33,369 nucleotides of DNA from Cyanobacteriota bacterium (GCA_025356295.1 JANXUJ010000039.1:1-33369), one strand, 5' to 3'. Positions 7,817 through 16,852 are shown, counted from the first letter of the stretch. Translations and numbers: made by a program. The notes: generated from the letters alone by a model not told the origin.

Positions 7817-8235
7817 ATCTTGATAATAATTCTGATCTTGATCCACTTGATGAGCAAATATCTGAGCAACTTCTTGAGCGTCAAGTCCAGCGCCTGATCG
7901 AAGTGCAAACTTATTTGCGATGGATGTTTGATGGATTTCTGTGGCTGACAGTGGGAACGGCGAGCCTTTGGGCAATGCGATCGGATATTGAGCTATGGAT
8001 CGCCTCATTTACATGGGCGGCGGTGCGGATGAGTTTAATTTTTCACCGTTTGCCATTTTTGGGCTTGGGGATATGTGTGGCGATGACTCTCTCGACTTTA
8101 GTTTGGCAGAGTTCAATTATTTTGTGGGGAATCAATCAACGCGAAAGGCGATCGCTGATTAATCAAGTTAAAAAGATTCAAGCAAAAGGAAAAAGTCATC
8201 CATTGTGGCGTTGGGTTTGTGAAGAGAAATTGTAA
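7813..8235 (+). CDS. Hypothetical protein with two transmembrane helices
   Basis: I do not recognise this 140-residue protein. It has an acidic N-terminus with a short amphipathic segment (EQLLERQVQRLIEVQTYLRW) and a first hydrophobic helix near residues 41-57 (FLWLTVGTASLWAM). A second helix lies near 85-107 (FLGLGICVAMTLSTLVWQSS), and the C-terminal tail is basic. The topology would leave both ends on the same side of the membrane. The ATG overlaps the stop of the truncated Uma2 frame (ATGA), so the two are probably translated together. No motif suggests an enzymatic role. Confidence 0.65.
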   Translation: MNLDNNSDLDPLDEQISEQLLERQVQRLIEVQTYLRWMFDGFLWLTVGTASLWAMRSDIELWIASFTWAAVRMSLIFHRLPFLGLGICVAMTLSTLVWQSSIILWGINQRERRSLINQVKKIQAKGKSHPLWRWVCEEKL

Positions 8236-8263
8236 GCAAGTCTATCCAACCGAGGGCTACAAA

Positions 8264-8377
8264 ATGGTTTACTCGGCGAGAGAATACGAGAAAGCAAAGG
8301 ATTTTCTGTTAGAAGATGAGTATGTGCAAATTCGCGGGAGATATCAAGATGTAGAACATAAGGCTATGATTGCTTAA
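8264..8377 (+). CDS. Short unrecognised ORF, possible gene remnant
   Basis: This 37-residue open frame starts MVYSAREYEKAKDFLLEDEY and ends KAMIA. It can be extended upstream in frame to a GTG at 8219, overlapping the preceding gene. The amino acid composition is protein-like, rich in Glu, Lys and Tyr with an amphipathic helix, but no family is recognised. It could be the tail of a lost gene, since it lies in the same decayed patch as the half Uma2 gene. It ends 21 bases before sbcD. Confidence 0.3.
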   Translation: MVYSAREYEKAKDFLLEDEYVQIRGRYQDVEHKAMIA

Positions 8378-8398
8378 TGGTGTGGTAGGAATATTATT

Positions 8399-9676
8399 AT
8401 GACCATTAAAGTTCTACATCTCTCCGATATTCATCTGGGAAGTACCACTCATGGCAAGGTCAATCCACTAACAGGGTTAAATACTCGCTTAGAGGATTTT
8501 GTAGCAGCGCTGACGATTTGTATTGATCGGGCAATTAATGAACCAGCCGATATAGTTCTATTTGGTGGTGATGCCTTTCCTGATGCGACACCGCCACCAC
8601 TGGTGCAGCAAGCCTTTGCTAAGCAATTTCGCCGTCTTGCAGATGCAGGAATTCCCACAGTTTTGTTAGTTGGTAATCATGATCAGCATTCGCAAGGGAT
8701 TGGTGGCGCGAGTCTTGCCATTTATCGCAGCCTTGCTGTGCCGAATTTTACGGTGGGAGACACGATTGCTACGCATCGGATTTCTACGATCGCAGGTGCT
8801 ATTCAGATTATTACTTTACCTTGGATTACGCGATCGACTTTGCTGACTAAGTCTGAGACTGAAGGCTTCTCGATGACTGAGGTGAGCCAGTTTTTGATTG
8901 ATCGCTTACAAGTCGTGATCGAAGCCGAAATCCGTCAACTCAACCCGCAATTGCCAACGATTATGCTGGCGCATGTGATGGTGGATACGGCGACCTATGG
9001 TGCAGAGAGATTTTTAGCGGCTGGCAAAGGATTCACGATTCCATTATCGATGTTGACTCGTGAGGCGTTCGACTATGTAGCGCTCGGTCATGTGCATCGT
9101 CATCAAATTCTTGCTACACAGCCGCTTGTGGTTTACCCAGGGAGTATTGAGCGAGTTGATTTTGGTGAAGAGAATGAGGCGAAAGGTTACTGCTGGTTAG
9201 AAGTGGAGAAAGGGAATGTCAAGTTTGAGTTTTGTCCAATTCCCACTCGCTCTTTTCGGACAATAGAAGTGGATGTGACACAATCAGAAGACCCACAAGC
9301 GAAGTTACTCAAAGCGATTCAAAAAGGAAAGATTGATCAAGCGATCGCACGACTTATTTACAAAGTCAAAGCTGAACAGTTAGCGCAAATCGACGATCGC
9401 TTATTACATGAAGCAATGGCGATCGCGCATAATTATGCACTCATCCCTGAAGTTGTCAGTCAAAATCCACGCAGCAGAATGCCTGATCTCAGTACGGCAG
9501 AAGTTCTCGATCCGATGACCGCGCTCAAAACTTATCTTAATACTCGCGAAGATTTAAGAAATCTTGAACCTGAAATGCTGGTTGCAGCCCAAGAATTGCT
9601 CAGTGAGATTGGTTTAGGTATAGATGAAATTAATCTAGTATCAGTACAGTCCGATCAATTGGTTATAAGTTTCTGA
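8399..9676 (+). CDS. sbcD: DNA repair exonuclease SbcD-like metallophosphoesterase
   Basis: Calcineurin-like Mn-dependent nuclease subunit of the SbcCD (Mre11-Rad50) type, which opens hairpins and processes DNA ends. All metal-site motifs are present in order: LSDIHLG (residues 8-14), FGGDAFPD (near 55), VGNHDQH (near 97), LAHVMV (near 195) and GHVHRH (near 230). A C-terminal capping region follows, giving 425 residues, normal for SbcD. The large ATPase partner sbcC is not adjacent. The 3' end overlaps the convergent TatD-family gene by 36 bases. The ATG is the only sensible start before the first motif. Confidence 0.9.
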   Translation: MTIKVLHLSDIHLGSTTHGKVNPLTGLNTRLEDFVAALTICIDRAINEPADIVLFGGDAFPDATPPPLVQQAFAKQFRRLADAGIPTVLLVGNHDQHSQGIGGASLAIYRSLAVPNFTVGDTIATHRISTIAGAIQIITLPWITRSTLLTKSETEGFSMTEVSQFLIDRLQVVIEAEIRQLNPQLPTIMLAHVMVDTATYGAERFLAAGKGFTIPLSMLTREAFDYVALGHVHRHQILATQPLVVYPGSIERVDFGEENEAKGYCWLEVEKGNVKFEFCPIPTRSFRTIEVDVTQSEDPQAKLLKAIQKGKIDQAIARLIYKVKAEQLAQIDDRLLHEAMAIAHNYALIPEVVSQNPRSRMPDLSTAEVLDPMTALKTYLNTREDLRNLEPEMLVAAQELLSEIGLGIDEINLVSVQSDQLVISF

Positions 9677-10327
9677 TAGTTGCTCTTGCAGAGTTTCTAA
9701 TAAAACATGACGCAATATGGCAGCGCGATCGTAAATTTGCTCGATGCTGATGTCAGTGCGATCGTCTGTTTCGAGCAGAAATCTGCTGTTTGGGGCGATC
9801 GCGATCGCATTAATAACAGGAGAGCGATCGCTTAAAATTGCGGCTCCAAAGGAGAAATAGAAATCATGCTTGAGCAATTCTTGAAATACTTCTATCTTTT
9901 TATGGAATCCATGAATAATCCAAGGAATTGAAGATTTAGTATTTTTCTTAAGTGAGATTAATTCGGCAAATGCTCTTACACAATGAATTACAAGCGGTTT
10001 CTGTAGTTGTTCGGCAAGCTTGATATGTTTTTTAAAAACAGAAGTCTGTACTTCTATTGGTAAAGCAATATTGCGATCTAATCCACATTCACCGATCGCC
10101 ACAACATTTGATAATTTCGCTAAATCCACAAGATTTTCCCAAGACGAGTTTTGGATAAACCACGGATGTAAGCCAAGACTACAAATTTTAGGTAATTCTT
10201 CGGCTTGTAATGCTGAAGTAACATGAATAGTTTGGAGATTGATGAGATTAGGAGATATGCGATCGCTATGTGTATGAAAGTCAATATACATTTTAAAATC
10301 CATCAATTCATCCATCAATTCATCCAT
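9641..10327 (-). CDS. TatD family metal-dependent hydrolase
   Basis: A TIM-barrel amidohydrolase-like protein related to TatD deoxyribonucleases. Metal ligands are visible: DFHTHSD near the N-terminus, the Glu of GECGLDR, the His of VIHCVRA, the His of WIIHGFH and the Asp of ETDDR. At 228 residues it is shorter than classical TatD (about 260). The N-terminus is uncertain: ATG codons at 10327, 10315, 10303 and 10291 are all in frame. A 12-base tandem repeat encodes MDELMDEL before the conserved core, which starts right after the ATG at 10291. The gene overlaps the end of sbcD by 36 bases on the opposite strand. The substrate is not known. Confidence 0.85.
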   Translation of the reverse strand: MDELMDELMDFKMYIDFHTHSDRISPNLINLQTIHVTSALQAEELPKICSLGLHPWFIQNSSWENLVDLAKLSNVVAIGECGLDRNIALPIEVQTSVFKKHIKLAEQLQKPLVIHCVRAFAELISLKKNTKSSIPWIIHGFHKKIEVFQELLKHDFYFSFGAAILSDRSPVINAIAIAPNSRFLLETDDRTDISIEQIYDRAAILRHVLLETLQEQLSETYNQLIGLY

Positions 10328-10331
10328 CAAT
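10301..10331. repeat. 12-base tandem repeat at the start of the TatD gene
   Basis: Two full copies of catcaattcatc (10301-10312, 10313-10324) and a partial third. On the minus strand this reads in frame as repeated Asp-Glu-Leu-Met and supplies several alternative start codons. Because the unit is a multiple of three, copy-number change would only lengthen or shorten the N-terminus. Confidence 0.85.
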
Positions 10332-10332
10332 C

Positions 10333-10359
10333 AGAGAGAAACGCTTCGCATTTCCCTCT
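10333..10359. repeat. Hairpin between lpxD and the TatD gene
   Basis: An imperfect 12-bp stem (two mismatches) with the apex CGC-TTC-GC lies in the 49-base gap between the two minus-strand genes. No T run follows on either strand. It resembles the other CGC-N3-GCG hairpins in the window. Confidence 0.55.
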
Positions 10360-10376
10360 AAAATTTATCCAAAAAT

Positions 10377-11438
10377 TTATTTAACAAGCTTGGCTTCTAG
10401 TTCCTCAATTTGCTTTTCTAATTTGCGAACTGTGCGAAGCAAATCGGGAAGTTGACGCTCGGCGATGACAATCCGCTTCCAGTCCTTTTCAGGAACGACA
10501 GGATAGCCCATCATCGTCACACCTGCGGGAACATCGCTAGGAATGCCCGACTTTGCACCGATGATTGCACCATCGCCGATGTGGATGTGATTGGCTGCAC
10601 CGACTTGTCCTGCCATGACCACATGATGCCCGAGGGTGACACCACCCGCTAAGCCCACCTGTGAAGCGAGAACGGAATGCGCTCCCACTTCGACACCATG
10701 ACCGATTTGGACAAAGTTATCGAGTTTGGAACCTTTGTGAATGATCGTTACGCCAACTGCTGGACGATCAACTGCACAGGAGCAGCCGAGTTCGACATTA
10801 TCCTCAATGATTACATGACCAATTTGAGGGACTTTGTACCATGTGCCATTGGGAGATATCTCGAAGCCAAAGCCATCACCGCCTAATACTGTATTGGGAT
10901 GGAACAGGCAATTTGCGCCGATTTTAGTGCGATCGCTAATTACGCAACTAGCATGAATGGTTGTATTTGCACCAATTTCGACATCGTTGTAAATGGTGAC
11001 ATGAGGGTAAATTGTGACATTATCGCCAATTTTGACGCGATCGCTAATCACGACATAAGGTGCGATCGCTACATTTGCGCCTAACTGCACACCCTCACCC
11101 AAAATTGCTGTGGAATGAATGCCAATAGGGGGCGTAGGTCGCTGATAAAACTTTTCGAGAACTTTAGCGAATAGAATGCGTGGATGTGCGGTACGAATAC
11201 ATGGCAAGGGGGACGGCGTTTTTAGATCGAGAATGACGGCGCTAGCTTGAGTGTCTTTGAGTTTAGAGACAAATTTTGATGACGACACAAAGGTAATCTC
11301 TCCCGATTTTGCCTTGTCGATCGCCGCCACACCTGAAATTATCGGATCATCACCATCAGACTCGAATAGACAATCGGGCAATGTGGCAATAAGTTCGGCG
11401 GCTAGTTCAGAGAGTTTAAAAGAAATCATTTGTGTCAT
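10377..11438 (-). CDS. lpxD: UDP-3-O-acylglucosamine N-acyltransferase LpxD
   Basis: Acyltransferase of lipid A synthesis that adds the N-linked 3-hydroxyacyl chain to UDP-3-O-acyl-glucosamine. The N-terminal uridine-binding domain (about residues 1-95) is followed by a left-handed beta helix of hexapeptide repeats (about 100-310) containing GGDGFGFE and the QIGHGVEVG segment with the expected catalytic His. A C-terminal coiled-coil helix (LLRTVRKLEKQIEELEAKL) completes the trimer-forming fold. ATG 11438 gives 353 residues; TTG 11456 or ATG 11429 are alternatives. No other lipid A gene is in the window. The gene precedes the TatD-family gene on the same strand. Confidence 0.94.
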   Translation of the reverse strand: MTQMISFKLSELAAELIATLPDCLFESDGDDPIISGVAAIDKAKSGEITFVSSSKFVSKLKDTQASAVILDLKTPSPLPCIRTAHPRILFAKVLEKFYQRPTPPIGIHSTAILGEGVQLGANVAIAPYVVISDRVKIGDNVTIYPHVTIYNDVEIGANTTIHASCVISDRTKIGANCLFHPNTVLGGDGFGFEISPNGTWYKVPQIGHVIIEDNVELGCSCAVDRPAVGVTIIHKGSKLDNFVQIGHGVEVGAHSVLASQVGLAGGVTLGHHVVMAGQVGAANHIHIGDGAIIGAKSGIPSDVPAGVTMMGYPVVPEKDWKRIVIAERQLPDLLRTVRKLEKQIEELEAKLVK

Positions 11439-11648
11439 GATCTGGATGCATATCAAGAGTAATGGCGATTAACATCATACATTGTGTCAAAACATGGGAC
11501 TGAGCGAGTTAACTAAACTTGTCGATGCTCGTTCCTAATCTTAGTCACAAAGCGATTTTGTAACATTAGCGATTTTTTTAATCTTAGGCTTGCTATTATA
11601 GGCGAAGCTCCCTAAAGTCATAGGCATAACAGTTTGGAGACAGCGATC

Positions 11649-13373
11649 GTGACTAATACTAAGCCCCGCACTCAACCTCGCGACGTACAAACAACTTATA
11701 TTGCTGCCGAAACTCTTGCTTTGCGATCACGCAGTTGGAATCGCTTACGCTTTGAAATTGAATATGCTCTGGAGAAAGGAACTACGGCTAACTCTTTCTT
11801 GATTCAAGGTACTTTGCCAGCGTTGATCGATCCGCCAGGGGAGACTTTTACAGAAATTTATCTTAATGAACTGCGACAACGCATAAATATTCTTGATGTT
11901 AGTTATGTGATCCTCGGTCATGTCAACCAAAACCGAATCGAAACTCTAAAGGCTTTATTAGAGATTAACGATCGCCTGACATTTATCTGCACTAATGCAT
12001 GTGCGATCGCTTTGCGTCAAAGTTTGGATAAAGAACTCAAAATCGAACTTAAAATCCAGATCGTGCGTGGTGAAGAAACCCTTGATTTAGGGAAAGGACA
12101 TATTCTCAAATTCATTCCCACCTCGACGCCGCGCCATCCTGATGAGCTTTGTACTTATGACTCCAAAACCCAGATTTTATATACTGACAAATTTTTTGGA
12201 GCGCATATTTGTGGCGATCAGGTGTTTGATGAAGGCTGGAGCGAACTGCTAGGCGATCGTCGCTATTACTTTGACAGCACGATGGCAAACCAAGTTCGTC
12301 AAGTTGAAGCCGCGCTGGATAAGCTAATCGATATTCCTGCGATTTTTTATGCGCCTGGGCATGGACCGATGTTGCGTTATGGATTGCACGAACTGGTCAA
12401 GCTCTATCGTCAATGGAGTGAAGCCCAAAAGCAGCAAAATATCTCGGTTGCGCTGATTTTTGCTTCGGCATATGGCAATACGACCACGATCGCCAATGCT
12501 TTGGCGAGGGGAATTATCAAAGCAGGTGTCGCTGTTGAGTTAATTAATTGCGAAAGTGCTGAACCTGAAGAGATTAAAACCGCGATCGAAAAATCATCAG
12601 GCTTTTTGATTGGTTCGCCAACGCTGGCTGGACATTTACCCACTCAAGTCCAGACTGCATTAGGGATTATTTTATCTACAGCGACCAAGAGCTATCAAGC
12701 GGGTGTATTCGGCTCCTATGGATGGAGTGGTGAGGCGGTGGATATTATTGCTGGAAAGCTCAAAGACGCAGGGTATACGCTTGCCTTTGATCCGATTCGG
12801 GTCAAATTCACTCCCACCGAATCGACATTACAGCTTTGTGAAGAAACGGGAACAGATTTTGCTCAAACATTAAAGCAGTCTAAAAAAGTCCGTACAACTC
12901 TAAACCCCGGCAGTACTGTTGAGCAAGCGGTGGGTCGTATTGTCGGCTCTCTGAGCGTTTTGACGATTCAGCGTGGAGATATTTCCACCGCGATGTTGGC
13001 TTCATGGGTATCGCAAGCCACTTTTAATCCGCCTGGGTTATCGATCGCGGTGGCGAAAGATCGCGCTGTTGAGTCTTATTTATATGAAGGCGATCGCTTT
13101 GTGTTGAATATTCTCGAGCAAGGCAAGCAACTTCGCAAACACTTTATGAAAAAATTTGCTCCAGCAGAAGATCGCTTTACAGGTATTCAAGTTGAAAAGA
13201 CAGAAAGCGGTTTGGTGCTAAGTGACGGGCTTGCTTATCTAGAATGTCGGGTCGCTCAGCGAATGGAATGTGGAGATCATTGGCTAGTTTACGCGATCGT
13301 AGAAAATGGCAAACTGCTGCAATCTAACGGTTTAACGGCAGTGCATCATCGTAAAACGGCAAGTAATTATTAG
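11649..13373 (+). CDS. flv1: Flavodiiron protein Flv1 (class C)
   Basis: Cyanobacterial flavodiiron protein that, with Flv3, reduces O2 to water at the acceptor side of PSI. Domains in order: metallo-beta-lactamase-like (about 1-255), flavodoxin-like (about 265-405, ASAYGNTTTIA) and C-terminal flavin reductase (about 425-574, ending AVHHRKT). The diiron ligands are mostly replaced, as is diagnostic of Flv1. HxExDH reads H91-V-N-Q-N-R, the LHWPD His aligns with Arg, and the usual Asp before AFG aligns with Lys, while the late His in APGHGP is kept. The start is GTG 11649 because GGAGA ends 8 bases upstream and the N-terminus (MTNTKPRTQPRDVQ) then resembles known Flv1; TTG 11634 is an alternative. 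flv3 is not in this window. Confidence 0.93.
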   Translation: MTNTKPRTQPRDVQTTYIAAETLALRSRSWNRLRFEIEYALEKGTTANSFLIQGTLPALIDPPGETFTEIYLNELRQRINILDVSYVILGHVNQNRIETLKALLEINDRLTFICTNACAIALRQSLDKELKIELKIQIVRGEETLDLGKGHILKFIPTSTPRHPDELCTYDSKTQILYTDKFFGAHICGDQVFDEGWSELLGDRRYYFDSTMANQVRQVEAALDKLIDIPAIFYAPGHGPMLRYGLHELVKLYRQWSEAQKQQNISVALIFASAYGNTTTIANALARGIIKAGVAVELINCESAEPEEIKTAIEKSSGFLIGSPTLAGHLPTQVQTALGIILSTATKSYQAGVFGSYGWSGEAVDIIAGKLKDAGYTLAFDPIRVKFTPTESTLQLCEETGTDFAQTLKQSKKVRTTLNPGSTVEQAVGRIVGSLSVLTIQRGDISTAMLASWVSQATFNPPGLSIAVAKDRAVESYLYEGDRFVLNILEQGKQLRKHFMKKFAPAEDRFTGIQVEKTESGLVLSDGLAYLECRVAQRMECGDHWLVYAIVENGKLLQSNGLTAVHHRKTASNY

Positions 13374-13452
13374 ATTAATTAAAGAGCGCGCTTTGCGCTG
13401 ACCTAAAACTCAAAAATCTTTTTGTACTACTTGAAACATCAATAGGCGGTAA

Positions 13453-15369
13453 TTAATTAGTTATCGGCAATAACACTTCAAACTCTGTACCAGTTGTCAT
13501 ATCACCATTGTTATTTAAATAAGGCGATCGCAATATGATCTTGCCGTTATGCTGTTGGGTGATGATTTGATAGCAAATTGCCAATCCCAAGCCAGTTCCC
13601 TTGCCTTGCCCTTTAGTTGTAAAGAAATTATCAAAAATGCGATCTTGAATTTCTTTGGGTATGCCCAGACCATTATCAGCAACTTTGATCGATACCCATG
13701 TGCAATCGTCAATTTCGGCGATCGCTGATGTGATCATCACTAAAGGCTGCCATGTACTATCGGATTCTGCCTTTAAATCCGTGTTCAAATTCACCATCGC
13801 ATCAAGAGCATTGCTGATCAGATTCATAAACACTTGAATTAAGCGATCGCTAAATCCATTAACTTTTGGCAGATCAATATAATTTTTGATGATCTGCACA
13901 TTCCTGATTCTGCCACTTAAAATCGTTAAGCTACTTTCTACGCATTCCAGTAAATCAATCAGTTCTGGCGTAGCATGATCGTTCATATGTGAGAGACTTT
14001 GCAAAGTGTCAACCAACTTTCGCAGATATTTTGCTCCCGACTTGATGCTACGCACAACTTGTGGCAAGTCTAAACGGACAAATTCCCAATCAACTTCCTC
14101 AAGAATTTCGCTGATAGTTGTCGATGAGGTTCCATATTCTTTCTCATAAGCCCTCAGGATTTTCATTACTCCTTCTATATAAGTTAAGAGACAATCTGTA
14201 TTGCCATAAATAGCTGATACAGGATTGCGAATATCGTGAGATACTTCAGCCACAATTTGCCCTAGACTTGCCATTTTCTCAGTTTGAAACATTGTTGTTT
14301 GAGTCTGTTCGCGCAGCAGATTTGTGGCTAGTTCATGAATATGAGACTGCGCTTGCAATAGATCGTGAATATCTAATACAGCATAAATATCTCCCTCTTG
14401 ATGAACAATCAAAGGCTCATAAACTTCATCATTGGCACGACCTAGAGCTAGCTGTGAAGCGACTCCGATCGCTATATTGCCATCTATTTTGAGGGTTTCT
14501 GATTGGAATTGTTCATAGAGAACTCTGAGTGGTCTTTTTGTAAATAGTTCAATTCCATATGGGCGGCTCAAACATTCTAAAAATCTCCGCCGAGACAACA
14601 TTCCCACATAATTGCCTAGATCATGAAGAATGAGAGCGGGCAATAGTGGATTGTCTGTAAAAAGTTGACGGGCGATCGCCCCTGTCTGATCCAAATCAAT
14701 TTTAGTATCATAGAGATTAAGTTGGGAGATAGTTGCATCTAGGGCCAACTGACGTTTTGGACTTTGTGACGACAAATTGCTGCTTGATTCTATTTCAGGT
14801 TTGCTCGCCATCACCATTAAAGGAATCATCGCCATTCTTCGTGCCAAATCTTCGGTCACGGTTTGTCTTATGTTTTTACCATTAACAGACCCTCTATCAG
14901 GTAAGCCTTGTTGACGTTTAAGACTACTAATAACGATTGCCAAAGCTTCAGTCTTGACTTCTATCTCTAAAGCTTGAGATGCAACCTCAAATGCTGAATT
15001 TAGATTGTCTATAGAAATCTTAGGTAATAAGCTTATAGCGCCTCGGCGAGTTGCCCAACGTTTCTCAACTTCTTTGATTTGAGTTTGGCGAGGATTTACC
15101 AATAAAACTTTTAACTCAGGAGCATTGTCAGCACTCCATTTACAAAGCTCAGTTGCTAATAAAGATGTGCCGCCACCATATCTAATACCAATATCAGAAA
15201 TAATCAGATCGGGTAAAATCTGTTTGGACTGAAGTTTTTGATCAAGTAACTTAAGTAAATCCTCGGTTTCAGGTGCTGCCCACACTTCAATCTGATGCGA
15301 TGATAGAACCTTATGCCACATCAAAGATTGCTCTTCTGATAGCTGAGCTAACAGTACCGATTTAACCAC
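13453..15369 (-). CDS. Sensor histidine kinase with degenerate N-terminal receiver
   Basis: A 638-residue soluble kinase with no transmembrane segment. Residues 1-135 look like a receiver domain: a possible phospho-acceptor D59 (LIISDIG) and K117 (LLPK) are present, but the acidic pair that binds Mg is missing because the first strand reads VLLAQLSEEQ. Residues 225-340 form a CBS-like sensor region of the type found in some GGDEF proteins (LSRRRFLECLSRPYG). HisKA starts near 365 with H378 in EVSHDIRNP. The ATPase has the N box (NLISNALDAM), G1 (DNGLGIP), F (FDNFFTTK) and G2 (GKGTGLGLAI). The GTG start at 15369 is preceded by a G-rich stretch. No response regulator gene is next to it; it converges on flv1. 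Confidence 0.88.
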   Translation of the reverse strand: MVKSVLLAQLSEEQSLMWHKVLSSHQIEVWAAPETEDLLKLLDQKLQSKQILPDLIISDIGIRYGGGTSLLATELCKWSADNAPELKVLLVNPRQTQIKEVEKRWATRRGAISLLPKISIDNLNSAFEVASQALEIEVKTEALAIVISSLKRQQGLPDRGSVNGKNIRQTVTEDLARRMAMIPLMVMASKPEIESSSNLSSQSPKRQLALDATISQLNLYDTKIDLDQTGAIARQLFTDNPLLPALILHDLGNYVGMLSRRRFLECLSRPYGIELFTKRPLRVLYEQFQSETLKIDGNIAIGVASQLALGRANDEVYEPLIVHQEGDIYAVLDIHDLLQAQSHIHELATNLLREQTQTTMFQTEKMASLGQIVAEVSHDIRNPVSAIYGNTDCLLTYIEGVMKILRAYEKEYGTSSTTISEILEEVDWEFVRLDLPQVVRSIKSGAKYLRKLVDTLQSLSHMNDHATPELIDLLECVESSLTILSGRIRNVQIIKNYIDLPKVNGFSDRLIQVFMNLISNALDAMVNLNTDLKAESDSTWQPLVMITSAIAEIDDCTWVSIKVADNGLGIPKEIQDRIFDNFFTTKGQGKGTGLGLAICYQIITQQHNGKIILRSPYLNNNGDMTTGTEFEVLLPITN

Positions 15370-15598
15370 ACGACCCCCAAAATGTAGAAATAATAATCAA
15401 CTCATATTAGTGGCTGACAATATATGAGTACAAGCGAAAATAGATAACCCAGCGTTAACCAAAAGTTAATTATGATTAACTTTTTAAGGCAAAAGCCTCA
15501 AGATTTAGCGATCGCCCTAATATTCGCGGACACATCAGGGATTATTCACGGGGAATTTACGCGTGAAGTAAAATAGAAAAAAAGAATGGGATTTCCTG

Positions 15599-16852
15599 AT
15601 GACACGAATTTGTATTCTTGGTGGTGGTTTTGGTGGTTTGTATACGGCGCTTAATCTCGCGCGCTTGCCTTGGGCGGTCAATCCTGAAATTATCCTGATT
15701 GATAAAAGCGATCGCTTTTTATTTACGCCATTTCTTTATGAGTTAGTAACATCAGAATTGCAGGAATGGGAAATTGCACCGACTTTTGCCGAATTACTTG
15801 TTGATACGGGGATTATATTTGTCCAAGGATTAGTTGCCAATATTGATTTTGAAGCAAAGCAAGTAGAAGTTAATATCGGTCAACGCAGTATTTTGCAAGA
15901 GGTGGTGAAATACGATCGCCTTGTTTTAGCGATCGGTGGTGAAACGCCAATGAATCTCGTTGATGGCGCTGCTGAATATGCAATTCCGTTTCGGACTCTC
16001 AATGACTTCTATCGACTGAACAGTAAACTAGAATTATTAGAAGCATCAAATCGCGACAAAATTAGAATATGTATCGCAGGTGGTGGCAGCAGTGGTGTGG
16101 AACTTGCCTGTAAAATCGCTGATCGCCTCAAAATCAAGGCTAAAGATCGCGGTCGAGTCCGTCTTGTTGATCGCAACGACAAAATTTTAGCAAATTCAAC
16201 CGCTGCCAATCGACTGATCGCCGAACAAGCGCTTTTAAAACGCGGTGTCTGGACCGATCTAAATACGCGAGTTTCGCAAATAACCGATAGCGAAGTGACC
16301 CTAGACTATGCCAGTGGCAGTGATACCTTGCCTATTGATATTTTATTATGGACAGTTGGCAGTACCTTTTCAAAACTGTTACAAAATCTGCCACTTGAGC
16401 ATCGTCAGCCCATTAATTCTCAAAACAATCGTCAAAGTAATCGACAAGGAGCGATCGCCACTGAGTCAACTTTGCAAGTTAAACAACATCCTGATGTTTT
16501 TGCGATCGGCGACTTGGCAGGTTGCTTTGATGATAGTGGAACTCTCCTACCCGCAACAGCGCAGGTCGCCTTCCAACAATCTCAATATTGTGCGTGGAAT
16601 ATCTGGGCAAGCCTCAACCAAAAGCCACTGGTTCCATTTAGTTATATTCCTCTTGGTGAATTTATTAGTTTAGGTATTGATGGTGCGACTGCTTCGATTT
16701 TTGGCAAGTTTAGTATTGATGGATTACCCGCTCATTTTATGCGGCGATTTGCTTATTTACTAAGAATGCCCACTTGGCAACATCAACTCAAAATTGGCAG
16801 TCATTGGCTAACTAAGCCCTTGATTGAACTATTGAGAAAATCAGCAGTTTAG
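15599..16852 (+). CDS. ndbB: Type II NAD(P)H dehydrogenase NdbB, demethylphylloquinone reductase
   Basis: Single-subunit FAD-dependent quinone reductase. In Synechocystis the NdbB homologue reduces demethylphylloquinone so that MenG can methylate it, the last steps of phylloquinone (vitamin K1) synthesis for PSI. The 417-residue sequence has the FAD-binding Rossmann motif GGGFGGLY (residues 7-14), the LFTPFLYELVTSELQEWEIAP stretch, a second dinucleotide motif (AGGGSSGVELA near 160) and the GDLAG motif near the C-terminus that contacts FAD. The YCAWNIWASL and MPTWQHQLKIG segments resemble NdbB rather than NdbA or NdbC; that subgroup call is from memory of the family. A terminator follows the gene, so it appears monocistronic. 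Confidence 0.88.
   Translation: MTRICILGGGFGGLYTALNLARLPWAVNPEIILIDKSDRFLFTPFLYELVTSELQEWEIAPTFAELLVDTGIIFVQGLVANIDFEAKQVEVNIGQRSILQEVVKYDRLVLAIGGETPMNLVDGAAEYAIPFRTLNDFYRLNSKLELLEASNRDKIRICIAGGGSSGVELACKIADRLKIKAKDRGRVRLVDRNDKILANSTAANRLIAEQALLKRGVWTDLNTRVSQITDSEVTLDYASGSDTLPIDILLWTVGSTFSKLLQNLPLEHRQPINSQNNRQSNRQGAIATESTLQVKQHPDVFAIGDLAGCFDDSGTLLPATAQVAFQQSQYCAWNIWASLNQKPLVPFSYIPLGEFISLGIDGATASIFGKFSIDGLPAHFMRRFAYLLRMPTWQHQLKIGSHWLTKPLIELLRKSAV

Noticed and set aside
16308..16673. 121-codon plus-strand frame inside ndbB
   Set aside because: It lies wholly within the well-supported ndbB gene in another frame and has no protein-family features.
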